In this document: one piece after another, positions 1-7,548 of the stretch
Layout: every line of letters begins with the position of its first letter
How positions within the stretch are numbered: the stretch's first letter is position 1
From: Streptomyces sp. NBC_00285
GTDB lineage: Bacteria; Actinomycetota; Actinomycetes; Streptomycetales; Streptomycetaceae
DNA: 64,000 nucleotides
Assembly (NCBI RefSeq): GCF_036174265.1
Contig: NZ_CP108055.1
Coordinates: 5,952,001 to 6,016,000, forward strand
Reading direction: 5' to 3'
Position numbers and translations under genes: made by a program
The notes under the pieces: generated by a model
What the model was told of the DNA's origin: nothing
The model's input: only the letters and a program-made list of their open reading frames with translations
Database searches by the model: none

Positions 1-528
1 ACCGCCGGGGACTCGGCGGCCGTCCTGCGCGCTGAGTGGGAGCGGCTGAACGCGGCGAGCGAGGTGCCCGGCACGGTGCCGCTCGGCGCGGTCGTCCCGG
101 AGGAGGTGCGCGGCCCAGCTGTACACCAACGCCCTTGGCTCGCACGCTACTTGACGACGCTGGACGTGCTGCGCGACCTCCAGACGCGGGGGATCACGGA
201 GCCCAGGGTTTCAGGGTTCGGCCACCGGCTCGTCCCCGAACTCGCCGAGGCCGAAGGTGCCTTGTACACCGAGAGGGCTTTGGACGCCGACGACCCCGAG
301 GCGCCGATCCTGTGCTGGACGCCGGAGCGGGCGTACGTCAGGGTCCCGGGCCTCGACCGGACCTTCCAACTCGGCCGCCGGGCGGCGGAGATCACGGAAC
401 TGCTGCTGGTCCTCGGCGCCGACGAAGCCGCGACGCGGCACGCGGACCGGGCCGAGGTCGAGCGGGTCCTCGCGTTCTTCGCCGACAAGGGAGTTTCCCT
501 GGCACGTGTGCTGGAGGCGACCGCATGA
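1..528 (+). CDS. Daptide-type RiPP recognition (RRE) protein, 5' end outside window
   Basis: The reading frame is open from the first base and ends at TGA 526-528, so only the C-terminal ~175 residues are visible. It overlaps the methyltransferase start by ATGA, indicating translational coupling. I assign it by context: in daptide clusters (the mpa cluster of Microbacterium is the prototype) a RiPP-recognition-element protein binds the precursor leader and sits beside the methyltransferase, aminotransferase and dehydrogenase genes, as here. The visible part has no catalytic motif I recognise; it is mixed helix/strand and ends in a helical stretch (AEVERVLAFFADKGV). Function is inferred mainly from its neighbours. 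Confidence 0.6.
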   Translation, partial: TAGDSAAVLRAEWERLNAASEVPGTVPLGAVVPEEVRGPAVHQRPWLARYLTTLDVLRDLQTRGITEPRVSGFGHRLVPELAEAEGALYTERALDADDPEAPILCWTPERAYVRVPGLDRTFQLGRRAAEITELLLVLGADEAATRHADRAEVERVLAFFADKGVSLARVLEATA

Positions 529-1337
529 CGACGACCCGGACCGCGGCGGTCCCGGGCCTCGCCGGCGAGATCCTCGCCGGGTACGGCGACCGAGTCCACG
601 TGCACGACCTGTACGACGAGGCAGGCGCCTCCGTCTATCACGACCTCGCCGCCGCCGACACCAGCGAGATCAGGGAACTGACCCGGGCCGTCCGTGCCGT
701 ACCTGGCCCGGTCCTCGAACTCGCTGCTGGTTCCGGCCGGTTGACGCTTCCCCTGCTCGCGCTGGGCCGTGAGGTCACGGCCCTGGAGCTGAAGGAGAGC
801 ATGGTCGCCCTCCTCAAGGAGCGGCTCGCCGAGGCCCCGGCGGGGATCGGGGGGCGCTGCACCGTGGTCCAGGGAGACATGTCGGCGTTCGCGCTCGGCG
901 GCGCCACCTTCGCCGTCGTCGTCCTCGGTACGACGTCCATCTCGCTGCTCGACGCCGACGGCAGGGCCGGGCTCTACGCGGCCGTCCGCGCCCACCTCCG
1001 GCCCGGCGGCAGGTTCCTGCTCTCCACGGTCGACGTGGACGGCGCCGACGGGGACGACCTCGATCTGGAGGCCGCGGGTGCCAGTGGCCGGCGTTACCGG
1101 ATGATCGAGCACTGGCGGTCCGGCCAGGAGGTTCGCAAGGTCACCATCCTGCCTCCCGAGCGGGAGACACCGCAGGACGGACCGGTACCCGCGTTCACCA
1201 CGGCCATCCGGGTCCTGCCCCCCGACGACCTCACCCGGGAGCTGGCGTCGGCGGGACTGCGCGTCGTCGCGCGGCACACCCTGCCCGCCGCCTCCCCCCG
1301 CCACACCGATGTGCTGCTGGAAGCCGAGGCCGCCTGA
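525..1337 (+). CDS. SAM-dependent methyltransferase of the daptide cluster
   Basis: This 270-residue class I methyltransferase starts at ATG 525, overlapping the previous stop. Motif I is visible at residues 63-72 (VLELAAGSGR), followed by an acidic motif II region (VTALELKES) and a conserved RPGG turn (HLRPGGRFLLST). In the known daptide pathway the methyltransferase dimethylates the new C-terminal amine made by the dehydrogenase and aminotransferase, giving an (S)-N2,N2-dimethyl-1,2-propanediamine end group. Position in the operon and family fit that role; the actual substrate is inferred. It abuts the aminotransferase through an ATGA-type overlap at 1335-1339. Confidence 0.8.
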   Translation: MTTTRTAAVPGLAGEILAGYGDRVHVHDLYDEAGASVYHDLAAADTSEIRELTRAVRAVPGPVLELAAGSGRLTLPLLALGREVTALELKESMVALLKERLAEAPAGIGGRCTVVQGDMSAFALGGATFAVVVLGTTSISLLDADGRAGLYAAVRAHLRPGGRFLLSTVDVDGADGDDLDLEAAGASGRRYRMIEHWRSGQEVRKVTILPPERETPQDGPVPAFTTAIRVLPPDDLTRELASAGLRVVARHTLPAASPRHTDVLLEAEAA

Positions 1338-2596
1338 TGTCCACCGAACTCTGGCCCTCCCTGCTCGAACCCCGTCTGCACGGAGCGGACGACCTGTGCG
1401 CCGTCTCGGCGGACGGCGTCCGCATCCGCTTCCTGGACGGCCGTGAACTGCTCTGCGGCACCAGCGGCCTGTGGAACGCGAACCTCGGCTTCGGCAACGA
1501 GGCCATCGCGGAAGCCTGCGCCGCCGCCCTGCGCGAGGCCTCCTACCTGTCGGTGTTCCGCTACGAGAACGTCTACGCGAGGCGTGCGGCGCGGGCGCTG
1601 GTCGAGGCGGCGGGCGCGGACCACTACGGCCGGGTCGTCTTCTCGACCTCCGGAGGTGCCGCCAACGACCTCGTGATGAAGCTGGCCCGGCACTACCACG
1701 CCCTGCGCGGGGACGGTGCGCGCAAGCTCGTCGTGGGCCTGCGGGACAGCTATCACGGGCTGACGTTCGGCGGGTTCGCGCTCACCGGCGAGAACCTCGG
1801 CCAGTCCGTCTACGGCGTCGACCAGCGGCTCGTCCGCCATGTGTCCCCCAACTCCGTCGAGGAGATCGCCCAGTTGGCGGCCCAGCAGGGCAGCCGGATC
1901 GCGGCGGTCGTGGTGGAGCCGGTGCTCGGCAGCGGGGCGGTGCCCCTCACCCCGGAGTACGTTCAGGCACTGCTCGAACTCCGGGACCGGCACGGCTTCC
2001 TCCTCGTCGCCGACGAGGTCGCCACGGGCTTCGGCCGCACCGGCGACTTCTTCGCCTCCCAGCGCTGGCCGGCCCCGCCGGATCTGCTGATCACGTCGAA
2101 GGGCCTGACCAACGGCACCCACGCCGCGGCGGCCGTCCTGCTGCCCAGGGCGCTCGCCGAACCCTTCGACGCGGCCGGCGACGTGTTCGTCCACGGCGAG
2201 ACCCAGGCCGGAACGCCCGTCACCTGCGCGGCGATCCTCGCCACCGTGGAGGAGATGCGTCGGCTCGACGCGGTCGCCTCCGCGCGGCGCCTGTCGGCCG
2301 TGCTCGACGAGAGGCTGGCGGACCTGGTCGCCACCGAACCGCTGGTCTCGGGCACCACGGGCATCGGCTGCTTCCGGTCCATCCGGCTCAGCACGCCCGG
2401 CGGAGAGCCGCTGCCGCAGCAGGAGGTCCCGCAGGTCGTCGCCGCGATCCGCGAGGCCGGCGCGATCGTCCACCCCAGCGTCAACGGCGTGCAGATCCTT
2501 CCCGCGCTGGTCTACACCGACGACGAGGTCACCGAACTCCTCGACTGCGTGCGGGCCGGGGTGGCCGCGCACGCCCGGCAGCCCGAGGCGGTCTGA
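1337..2596 (+). CDS. PLP-dependent class III aminotransferase (daptide type)
   Basis: This 419-residue protein has full class III (omega) aminotransferase length and architecture. Visible landmarks are the substrate-side GTSGLWNANLGFGNE segment near the N terminus, the PLP-phosphate region STSGGAAND, the DEVATGFGRTG motif that contacts the pyridine nitrogen, and the Schiff-base lysine in TSKGLTNG (Lys255). In daptide biosynthesis this enzyme aminates the ketone left after oxidative decarboxylation of the C-terminal threonine. It starts at ATG 1337, overlapping the methyltransferase stop, and is directly followed by the dehydrogenase at 2597, so the maturation genes are translationally linked. 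Confidence 0.85.
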   Translation: MSTELWPSLLEPRLHGADDLCAVSADGVRIRFLDGRELLCGTSGLWNANLGFGNEAIAEACAAALREASYLSVFRYENVYARRAARALVEAAGADHYGRVVFSTSGGAANDLVMKLARHYHALRGDGARKLVVGLRDSYHGLTFGGFALTGENLGQSVYGVDQRLVRHVSPNSVEEIAQLAAQQGSRIAAVVVEPVLGSGAVPLTPEYVQALLELRDRHGFLLVADEVATGFGRTGDFFASQRWPAPPDLLITSKGLTNGTHAAAAVLLPRALAEPFDAAGDVFVHGETQAGTPVTCAAILATVEEMRRLDAVASARRLSAVLDERLADLVATEPLVSGTTGIGCFRSIRLSTPGGEPLPQQEVPQVVAAIREAGAIVHPSVNGVQILPALVYTDDEVTELLDCVRAGVAAHARQPEAV

Positions 2597-3871
2597 GTGG
2601 ACACGGTGTGGAACCTGAGCGGCCGACGCCCCACCCAGGTGGTGCACGGCATCGGCGGACTGGCCAAGTGGCTGCCCCACCGGAAGGGGCGGACGCTGAC
2701 CCTGCTCGCGGACCCGGCCGTCGCCGAGTCGGAGACGGTGGACCAGATCCTCGCCTGCGCGGCCTGGGCGGGACGGCCGGTGCAGCGGCTCGTACCGAAC
2801 GGCCCCGGCACGCTGGAGAGCGTGACGGCGCTGGCCGAGCGGCTGCGCGACAGTGAACTCGTCGTGGCCGTCGGCGGCGGGACCCTGCTCGACCAGACCA
2901 AGCTGGCCGTCCTGATGAGCTCGGCTCCCGTGGTCCGGGACCGGCTGACGATGCGCGGCCGGAGCGGTCTTGTGCTGCTCCCGGCCGAGGCGGAGCCCGC
3001 GGTGCCCGTCGTCACCGTCCCGACGACCGTCGGCACCGGCAGCGAGCTGAGCGGCGGCGCCTGCCTCGCGGGACCGAGCGGCAAACGCCTGGTGCTCGGC
3101 AATGGGCTCCAGCCGGACGTGGCGGTGCTCGACCCGGTCGCCACCCGGACCCTGCCCGTGGAACTCCTCGCCGAGGGGGTCTTCGAGGTGTTCTTCCGGG
3201 TCGCCGGGATGTACGTGGGGGACCCGCAGGACCTTCCCTCGGAGGACGCCTTCACCCTGACGCTGATCGAGCGGCTGACCGCGCTCGGCGCCGAGCTGGC
3301 GTCCGTCCGGCGGGCCGGCGAAACCCCCGGCGACGCGCTGCGCCTGGAGATCGCCAAGCTCAGCGGCGTGAGCCACGGCCCGTGGTTCAACCAGGGCCGC
3401 GACCCCTGCGCCTGCAAGGGCTGGTACCTCGCCAACGAGCTGTCCACCGGCCTCGGCCTGCGCAAGATGACGGCCGCCGCCGCCGTGCTGCCACCCCTGT
3501 GGCGGCGCATCGCGGAGGGCGATGTCCGCTGGGGGTCCGCACCCCGGCTGCGCCGGCTCTGGCAGGCCGTCACCTCGGTCCACCTGCCGGTCCTGCCGGC
3601 GGACCCGGTCGAGGGGATCGAGTCCCTGCTGGACACCTGGCTGATCGAACGCGGCATCGACGCGAGCGCGGAGCGGACGGAGCTGATCGCCCGGTCCACG
3701 CTGCGCGCATGGGGTGACGGACTGCCCACCCTGGGCGCGCTCACACTCGCCGACATCCGGCGGGTGATGGACCAGGCGGTCCGTCAGCCGCCCACCACAG
3801 ACTTCCGCCGGCCATCGCCGGCGGACGGCCCGAAACACCACGGGAGGGGGGAAACATCATGCAGACCGTGA
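2597..3871 (+). CDS. Alcohol-dehydrogenase-like oxidative decarboxylase (daptide type)
   Basis: This 424-residue protein has the iron-containing alcohol dehydrogenase fold: a VVAVGGGTLLDQTK dinucleotide-binding loop, a TVPTTVGTGSELSG segment and a helical C-terminal domain. In daptide clusters the homologue oxidises and decarboxylates the C-terminal Thr of the precursor to a methyl ketone. The usual metal-ligand positions look altered. The DALxHxxE-type helix reads GVFEVFFRVAG, with Glu197 and Arg201 where Asp and His are expected, and the later His pair is not apparent in GWYLANELSTGLGLRK. Catalysis may therefore not need iron. GTG start directly after the aminotransferase stop; the 3' end overlaps the first precursor gene by 13 nt. 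Confidence 0.78.
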   Translation: MDTVWNLSGRRPTQVVHGIGGLAKWLPHRKGRTLTLLADPAVAESETVDQILACAAWAGRPVQRLVPNGPGTLESVTALAERLRDSELVVAVGGGTLLDQTKLAVLMSSAPVVRDRLTMRGRSGLVLLPAEAEPAVPVVTVPTTVGTGSELSGGACLAGPSGKRLVLGNGLQPDVAVLDPVATRTLPVELLAEGVFEVFFRVAGMYVGDPQDLPSEDAFTLTLIERLTALGAELASVRRAGETPGDALRLEIAKLSGVSHGPWFNQGRDPCACKGWYLANELSTGLGLRKMTAAAAVLPPLWRRIAEGDVRWGSAPRLRRLWQAVTSVHLPVLPADPVEGIESLLDTWLIERGIDASAERTELIARSTLRAWGDGLPTLGALTLADIRRVMDQAVRQPPTTDFRRPSPADGPKHHGRGETSCRP

Positions 3872-4053
3872 ACAGCACCACGTCCGCGCCCCTGGAGCTG
3901 GCTCTCCAGGAGCTGGACCAGCAGCTGGACATGCGGGAACTGGAGGCGCTCGACGCCCCCGACTTCAGCTGGAGCGCCGCTCTCAGCGCAGTCGGCGGCC
4001 TGAGCGCGGGAGGCGTCATCTCGTACGTCTCCATCGTCACGCTCGCCACCTGA
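3859..4053 (+). CDS. Daptide precursor peptide 1
   Basis: A 64-residue peptide with a GGGAGGGGGG ribosome-binding region just upstream. The leader is acidic and helical (LELALQELDQQLDMRELEAL) and ends in an LDAPDF turn. The core is hydrophobic with several Ser/Gly/Ala residues and ends in TLAT. The obligatory C-terminal Thr is the residue converted to the aminated C terminus in daptides. It has no cysteine. It lies immediately after the modifying enzymes, and its leader resembles that of the second precursor. The cleavage site is probably near the APD motif, but this is inferred. Confidence 0.85.
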   Translation: MQTVNSTTSAPLELALQELDQQLDMRELEALDAPDFSWSAALSAVGGLSAGGVISYVSIVTLAT

Positions 4054-4108
4054 GGCACCTGATCCCCGGATCAGAGAGACCCGAGACCCCTTGAAGGAGG
4101 TGAAAGAA

Positions 4109-4285
4109 ATGAAGGAGAACACCAACCCCGCCCTCGAACTGGCCATGCAGGAGCTGTCCATGGAGGAGCTGGAGGGCATGGAGGCGCCTGACTGGTGGGA
4201 CAGCTTCCTCGCCAGCGCCGCCATCTCGGCCGGCGTCAGCGCCGCCTACAGCACCATCGCCGTCACCTCGGTCATCGCGACCTGA
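4109..4285 (+). CDS. Daptide precursor peptide 2
   Basis: A 58-residue peptide. I take ATG 4109 as the start because an excellent AAGGAGGT site lies 7 nt upstream; an in-frame TTG at 4091 would place that site inside the gene. The leader (LELAMQELSMEELEGM) closely parallels precursor 1, then MEAPDWW marks the leader/core boundary. The core is rich in Ala, Ser and Val and ends in VIAT. There is no cysteine. Two related precursors per cluster are normal for daptides, and both should share the same maturation machinery. Confidence 0.87.
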   Translation: MKENTNPALELAMQELSMEELEGMEAPDWWDSFLASAAISAGVSAAYSTIAVTSVIAT

Positions 4286-4309
4286 CGGTGCGATGCCTGA
4301 CGGACAGTG

Positions 4310-4348
4310 CCCTGTTCCGGACGCCGGCCATTGGCGTCCGGAACAGGG
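4310..4348 (+). terminator. Strong hairpin after the precursor genes
   Basis: Perfect 16-bp inverted repeat (arms 4310-4325 and 4333-4348, arm sequence CCCTGTTCCGGACGCC) with a 7-nt loop. There is no U-tract, as is usual for Streptomyces terminators. It lies between the second precursor stop and the ABC transporter genes, so it probably ends or attenuates the precursor transcript and/or protects its 3' end. Confidence 0.75.
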
Positions 4349-4398
4349 CCGCACCGACGAATATACGTGCGGCCCGAAGCCGCAGGGGAGGACGTGGC

Positions 4399-5127
4399 GT
4401 GACCGACGCCATCGACATCACGGGACTCACCAAGCGCTACGGCGAGCTGACGGCCGTCGAGGACGTGTCGTTCACCGTCCGTTCGGGCCGGGTGGTGGGC
4501 CTCCTCGGGCGCAACGGGGCCGGAAAGACGACGACTCTGCGGATGCTGCTGGGGCTCGCGCGCCCGACGGCGGGCAGCGCCACGATCTTCGGCCATCCCT
4601 ACGCACAACTGCCCAAAGCGGCGCACCGGGTGGGCGTCAGCATCGACGGCATCGGCCCCTCCGCCGCCGCCTCCGGCCGCGCCGACCTGCGGATCTGGGC
4701 CCGGACCTGCGGCCTGCCCCGCACGCGGGTGGACGATGTCCTCGAACAGGTGGGACTCGCCTCCGACGCCCACCGCAGACTCCGCGACTACTCACAGGGC
4801 ATGCGGCAGCGGCACGCCCTGGCCACCGCGCTGCTCGCGGACCCCGAACTGCTCATCCTCGACGAACCCGCCAACGGCCTCGACCCCGACGGCATCCGCT
4901 GGCTCCGTGAACTCCTGCGCTCCCTCGCAGACGAGGGCCGCACCGTGCTGGTCTCCAGCCACATCCTGGCGGAGGTCGAGCAGATGGCCGACGACATCGT
5001 CATCCTCCAGAAGACCCTGCGCTACAGCGGCACCGTCGCCGACCTCACGAGGAACGGCGAACTCAGCCTGGAGAGCCGCTTCTTCGACCTGGCCGACCCC
5101 GCCGTGAAGGAGGACGCTCGTGCGTGA
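4399..5127 (+). CDS. ABC transporter ATP-binding protein
   Basis: A 242-residue ATPase of the drug/bacteriocin exporter type. Walker A is GRNGAGKTTT (Lys43), the signature helix is YSQGMRQR (a common variant of LSGGQ in this subfamily), Walker B is LLILDEPANGLDPDG, and the H-loop is VLVSSHIL. The GTG start at 4399 has GGGGAGG upstream. It overlaps the permease gene by 8 nt. With that permease it should form the exporter or self-immunity pump for the mature peptides. Confidence 0.88.
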   Translation: MTDAIDITGLTKRYGELTAVEDVSFTVRSGRVVGLLGRNGAGKTTTLRMLLGLARPTAGSATIFGHPYAQLPKAAHRVGVSIDGIGPSAAASGRADLRIWARTCGLPRTRVDDVLEQVGLASDAHRRLRDYSQGMRQRHALATALLADPELLILDEPANGLDPDGIRWLRELLRSLADEGRTVLVSSHILAEVEQMADDIVILQKTLRYSGTVADLTRNGELSLESRFFDLADPAVKEDARA

Positions 5128-5851
5128 CCTGATCGGAGCCGAGTGGCGCAAGATCTGGACCGGGCGCGCCTGGTGGGCGGTCGCCGCAGCCGCCGTCCTG
5201 ATGTGTGTGATGGCCGACGCCGGGTTCGTCCAGCAGGACAAGGAGGACGTCGGCAGCACCGGGGACATCACCTCCACCCTCGTTCAGGGCTGGTTCATGG
5301 TCGAACTCGCCGCCGCCGTCGTCGCGTTGCTCGCGGTGACCCGGGAGTTCGGGAACGGCGCCATCAGCCGGTCGGTGTTGCTGAGCGGCGGGCGGGCTCG
5401 GCTGCTCACGGCCAAGCTGCTCGCCGTCGTCGGCAGCGGCGCGGTGTTCGCCCTCGCGGCCGGGGCGCTGGCCGCCGTCAGCCCGTGGCTGTTCCTCGCC
5501 GGGCACGACCGGCAGCCGGAGTGGACGGCGACCACGACGTGGACGCTGCTCGGGGTGATGCTGACCATCGTGGTCGGCGCCGTGTGGGGGGCGCTGCTCG
5601 GGTTGCTGATCCGGCAGCAGGTCGCCTCGATCCTCGTCCTGCTGGTCAGCACCTGGCTGGTCGGCGAGGGCCTGCTGCGGCTCGTCCCGGCGATCGGCAG
5701 GCTCACCATCGACGAAGCCATGGCGTCCGTGTACCGGGGCGGCAACGAGAACCTGCTGCCGATCCCGTGGGCCCTGCTGGTGCTCGCGGTGTGGATCGGC
5801 GCGGGCACGGTCGTCGCCCGGACCCTGTTCCTGCGCCGGGACCTTCCGTGA
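5120..5851 (+). CDS. ABC-2 type transporter permease
   Basis: A 243-residue membrane protein with about six hydrophobic helices, beginning with WWAVAAAAVLMCVMADAGFV near residue 18 and ending with a helix before FLRRDLP. The TREFGNGAISRSVLLSG segment is typical of ABC-2 permeases (the coupling helix region after TM2). It starts at GTG 5120 inside the ATPase gene and overlaps the protease gene by 4 nt, so ATPase, permease and protease are translationally coupled. Partner of the 4399-5127 ATPase. Confidence 0.85.
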   Translation: MRDLIGAEWRKIWTGRAWWAVAAAAVLMCVMADAGFVQQDKEDVGSTGDITSTLVQGWFMVELAAAVVALLAVTREFGNGAISRSVLLSGGRARLLTAKLLAVVGSGAVFALAAGALAAVSPWLFLAGHDRQPEWTATTTWTLLGVMLTIVVGAVWGALLGLLIRQQVASILVLLVSTWLVGEGLLRLVPAIGRLTIDEAMASVYRGGNENLLPIPWALLVLAVWIGAGTVVARTLFLRRDLP

Positions 5852-7503
5852 GAACGGCCCTGAAGCGGCGCCAGGAGGAGAAGCCCCCGGCACCGCTGCC
5901 CGAGCGTCCCCGCCTGGCGCCGGACGCCCGGGTCCACGAGCCGATCGAGGACGGCGCCCCCTGGCTCGTCCAGTCCGGCGCGCAGCGCTACCTGCGGGTG
6001 GCCGCCGGGATGGCGAGCCTCCTGCGGCTGGCCGACGGCACCCGTGACGCCGAGGACCTGGCGGAGGAGCTGGGCTGGTCGGTCGAGCTGGTCGGCGAGG
6101 GGCTGCTGCGCGCTCAGCGCACGGGGCTTCTCGAAGACGCGGCCGACAAGCCGCGCAAGGAGCGCCGGATCACGTTCGTCCCGCCGCTCACCGTCCAGCT
6201 CACCGTGGTCCGCCCGGAACGCATGCTGAACGTGTTCCGCCCGCTCACCGCCCGCCTCGCGCACCGGGGTTGGGCGATCGTGGCCGCGACCCTCGCCGGG
6301 GCGGGGCTGCTGTCGCTCGTCGCCCAGGCACAGACGACGATCGCCGCCCTGTCCGAGCCGATCTCCCTGCCGGCGCTGCTCGCGCTGCTCGTCGTCACCT
6401 ACTGCGGCACCATGCTCCACGAGTTGTCGCACGGCCTGGTCCTGAGCCACTACGGCGGCCGGCCCAGCCGTATGGGCTTCATGCTCTTCTACCTGACGCC
6501 CGCGTTCTTCTGCGACGTCTCCGACGGCTGGCGGCTGCCGAGGAACCGGCAGCGGGTAAGGGTCGCGCTTGCCGGGATCGCCACCCAGACGGTCATCGCC
6601 GGTCTCGCGGGCGTCGGTTCGGTGGTCGTGGCGGTGGCGGGGGGAAACCCCGCCGTGCGTGACTTCCTGCTGCTCCTCACGGTCACCAACTACGCCTCCG
6701 GCCTCTTCAACACCATCCCGTTCGTCAAGCTCGACGGCTACCTGGCGCTGATGAGCCACCTCGACATCTCCCACCTGCGGGACCGGTCCATCACGGACGC
6801 CCGCCGCCTCGTCGCCCGGCTGCTGTTCGGCGGGCGGTACGAGCGGGAGCTGCCCGGCGTCGAGTGGGCGCCCCTGTTCGGGCTGGCCTGCATGCTGTTC
6901 CCGCTGTATGTCGTCAGCATGGCCTTCACGCTGTGGGGGTCGGTTCTGGAGAGCGCGGGGATGGTGGGTGCGGTCCTCGTCTCCGTCGCGCTCGGGTATC
7001 TGTCGCTGCGTGTGTACGTCGGCGTCCTCAAGCTGCTTGCGGAGGCGCGGACGGCGGAGGCGGTCGGGTGGCGGCGGGTGACCGTCTCCGTGGCGGCGGT
7101 CGGGGTGGTGGCGGCGGCGCTGCTGGGGATCTCCGTGCCGTACACCGTGACCGGCGGGTTCGTGGAGGAGCGGGGGCGGACGGTCCTTGTGGCGACCGGG
7201 ACGACCGACCGGGACGCCATTGAGCCCGGCGCCGATGTGAAGTTGCAGAGTGGCGGGGTTGTTCTCCAGAAGCAGCTCGGTACGGCCGCGGTCGCGTCCG
7301 GCGACTTCGTGGACCTGTCGGTGCCGTTCTCCGCGTTCGTCCCCGTGACCGGGCTCGACTCGCTGAAGGTGCCGGTCGCCGGGGTCGTCCTCGACGGTGG
7401 GCGGCTCGCGCCGGGGACAACTGGCCAGGCTGTGGTGGACGCGGGTGAGCGGAGCCTCGGTGACTGGCTGTACCTGAAGTACGTGGCGCCGTTCTGGCGC
7501 TGA
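5848..7503 (+). CDS. M50-like intramembrane metalloprotease of the daptide cluster
   Basis: A 551-residue protein starting at GTG 5848, overlapping the permease stop. The N terminus (about residues 20-110) looks like a small PqqD/winged-helix-like cytosolic domain. Multiple TM segments follow, with the zinc motif HELSH at residues 191-195 and the third-ligand motif NTIPFVKLDGY (Asp296). The C-terminal part holds further TM helices and an extracytoplasmic beta-rich tail. Site-2-type proteases are a conserved member of daptide clusters and are the best candidate for leader removal during export; this role is inferred from the family and position. Confidence 0.82.
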   Translation: MRTALKRRQEEKPPAPLPERPRLAPDARVHEPIEDGAPWLVQSGAQRYLRVAAGMASLLRLADGTRDAEDLAEELGWSVELVGEGLLRAQRTGLLEDAADKPRKERRITFVPPLTVQLTVVRPERMLNVFRPLTARLAHRGWAIVAATLAGAGLLSLVAQAQTTIAALSEPISLPALLALLVVTYCGTMLHELSHGLVLSHYGGRPSRMGFMLFYLTPAFFCDVSDGWRLPRNRQRVRVALAGIATQTVIAGLAGVGSVVVAVAGGNPAVRDFLLLLTVTNYASGLFNTIPFVKLDGYLALMSHLDISHLRDRSITDARRLVARLLFGGRYERELPGVEWAPLFGLACMLFPLYVVSMAFTLWGSVLESAGMVGAVLVSVALGYLSLRVYVGVLKLLAEARTAEAVGWRRVTVSVAAVGVVAAALLGISVPYTVTGGFVEERGRTVLVATGTTDRDAIEPGADVKLQSGGVVLQKQLGTAAVASGDFVDLSVPFSAFVPVTGLDSLKVPVAGVVLDGGRLAPGTTGQAVVDAGERSLGDWLYLKYVAPFWR

Positions 7504-7548
7504 CGCCGACCTCTGAACTCCCGTACTCCCGAAAGCGGTTGACCTGTT

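Noticed and set aside
36..524. Frame-shifted N-terminal extension of the methyltransferase
   Set aside because: It is the shadow of the recognition-protein gene; conserved methyltransferase sequence begins at ATG 525.
4091..4108. TTG start for precursor 2 giving six extra residues
   Set aside because: It would place the excellent AAGGAGGT site inside the coding region; ATG 4109 is correctly spaced from it.
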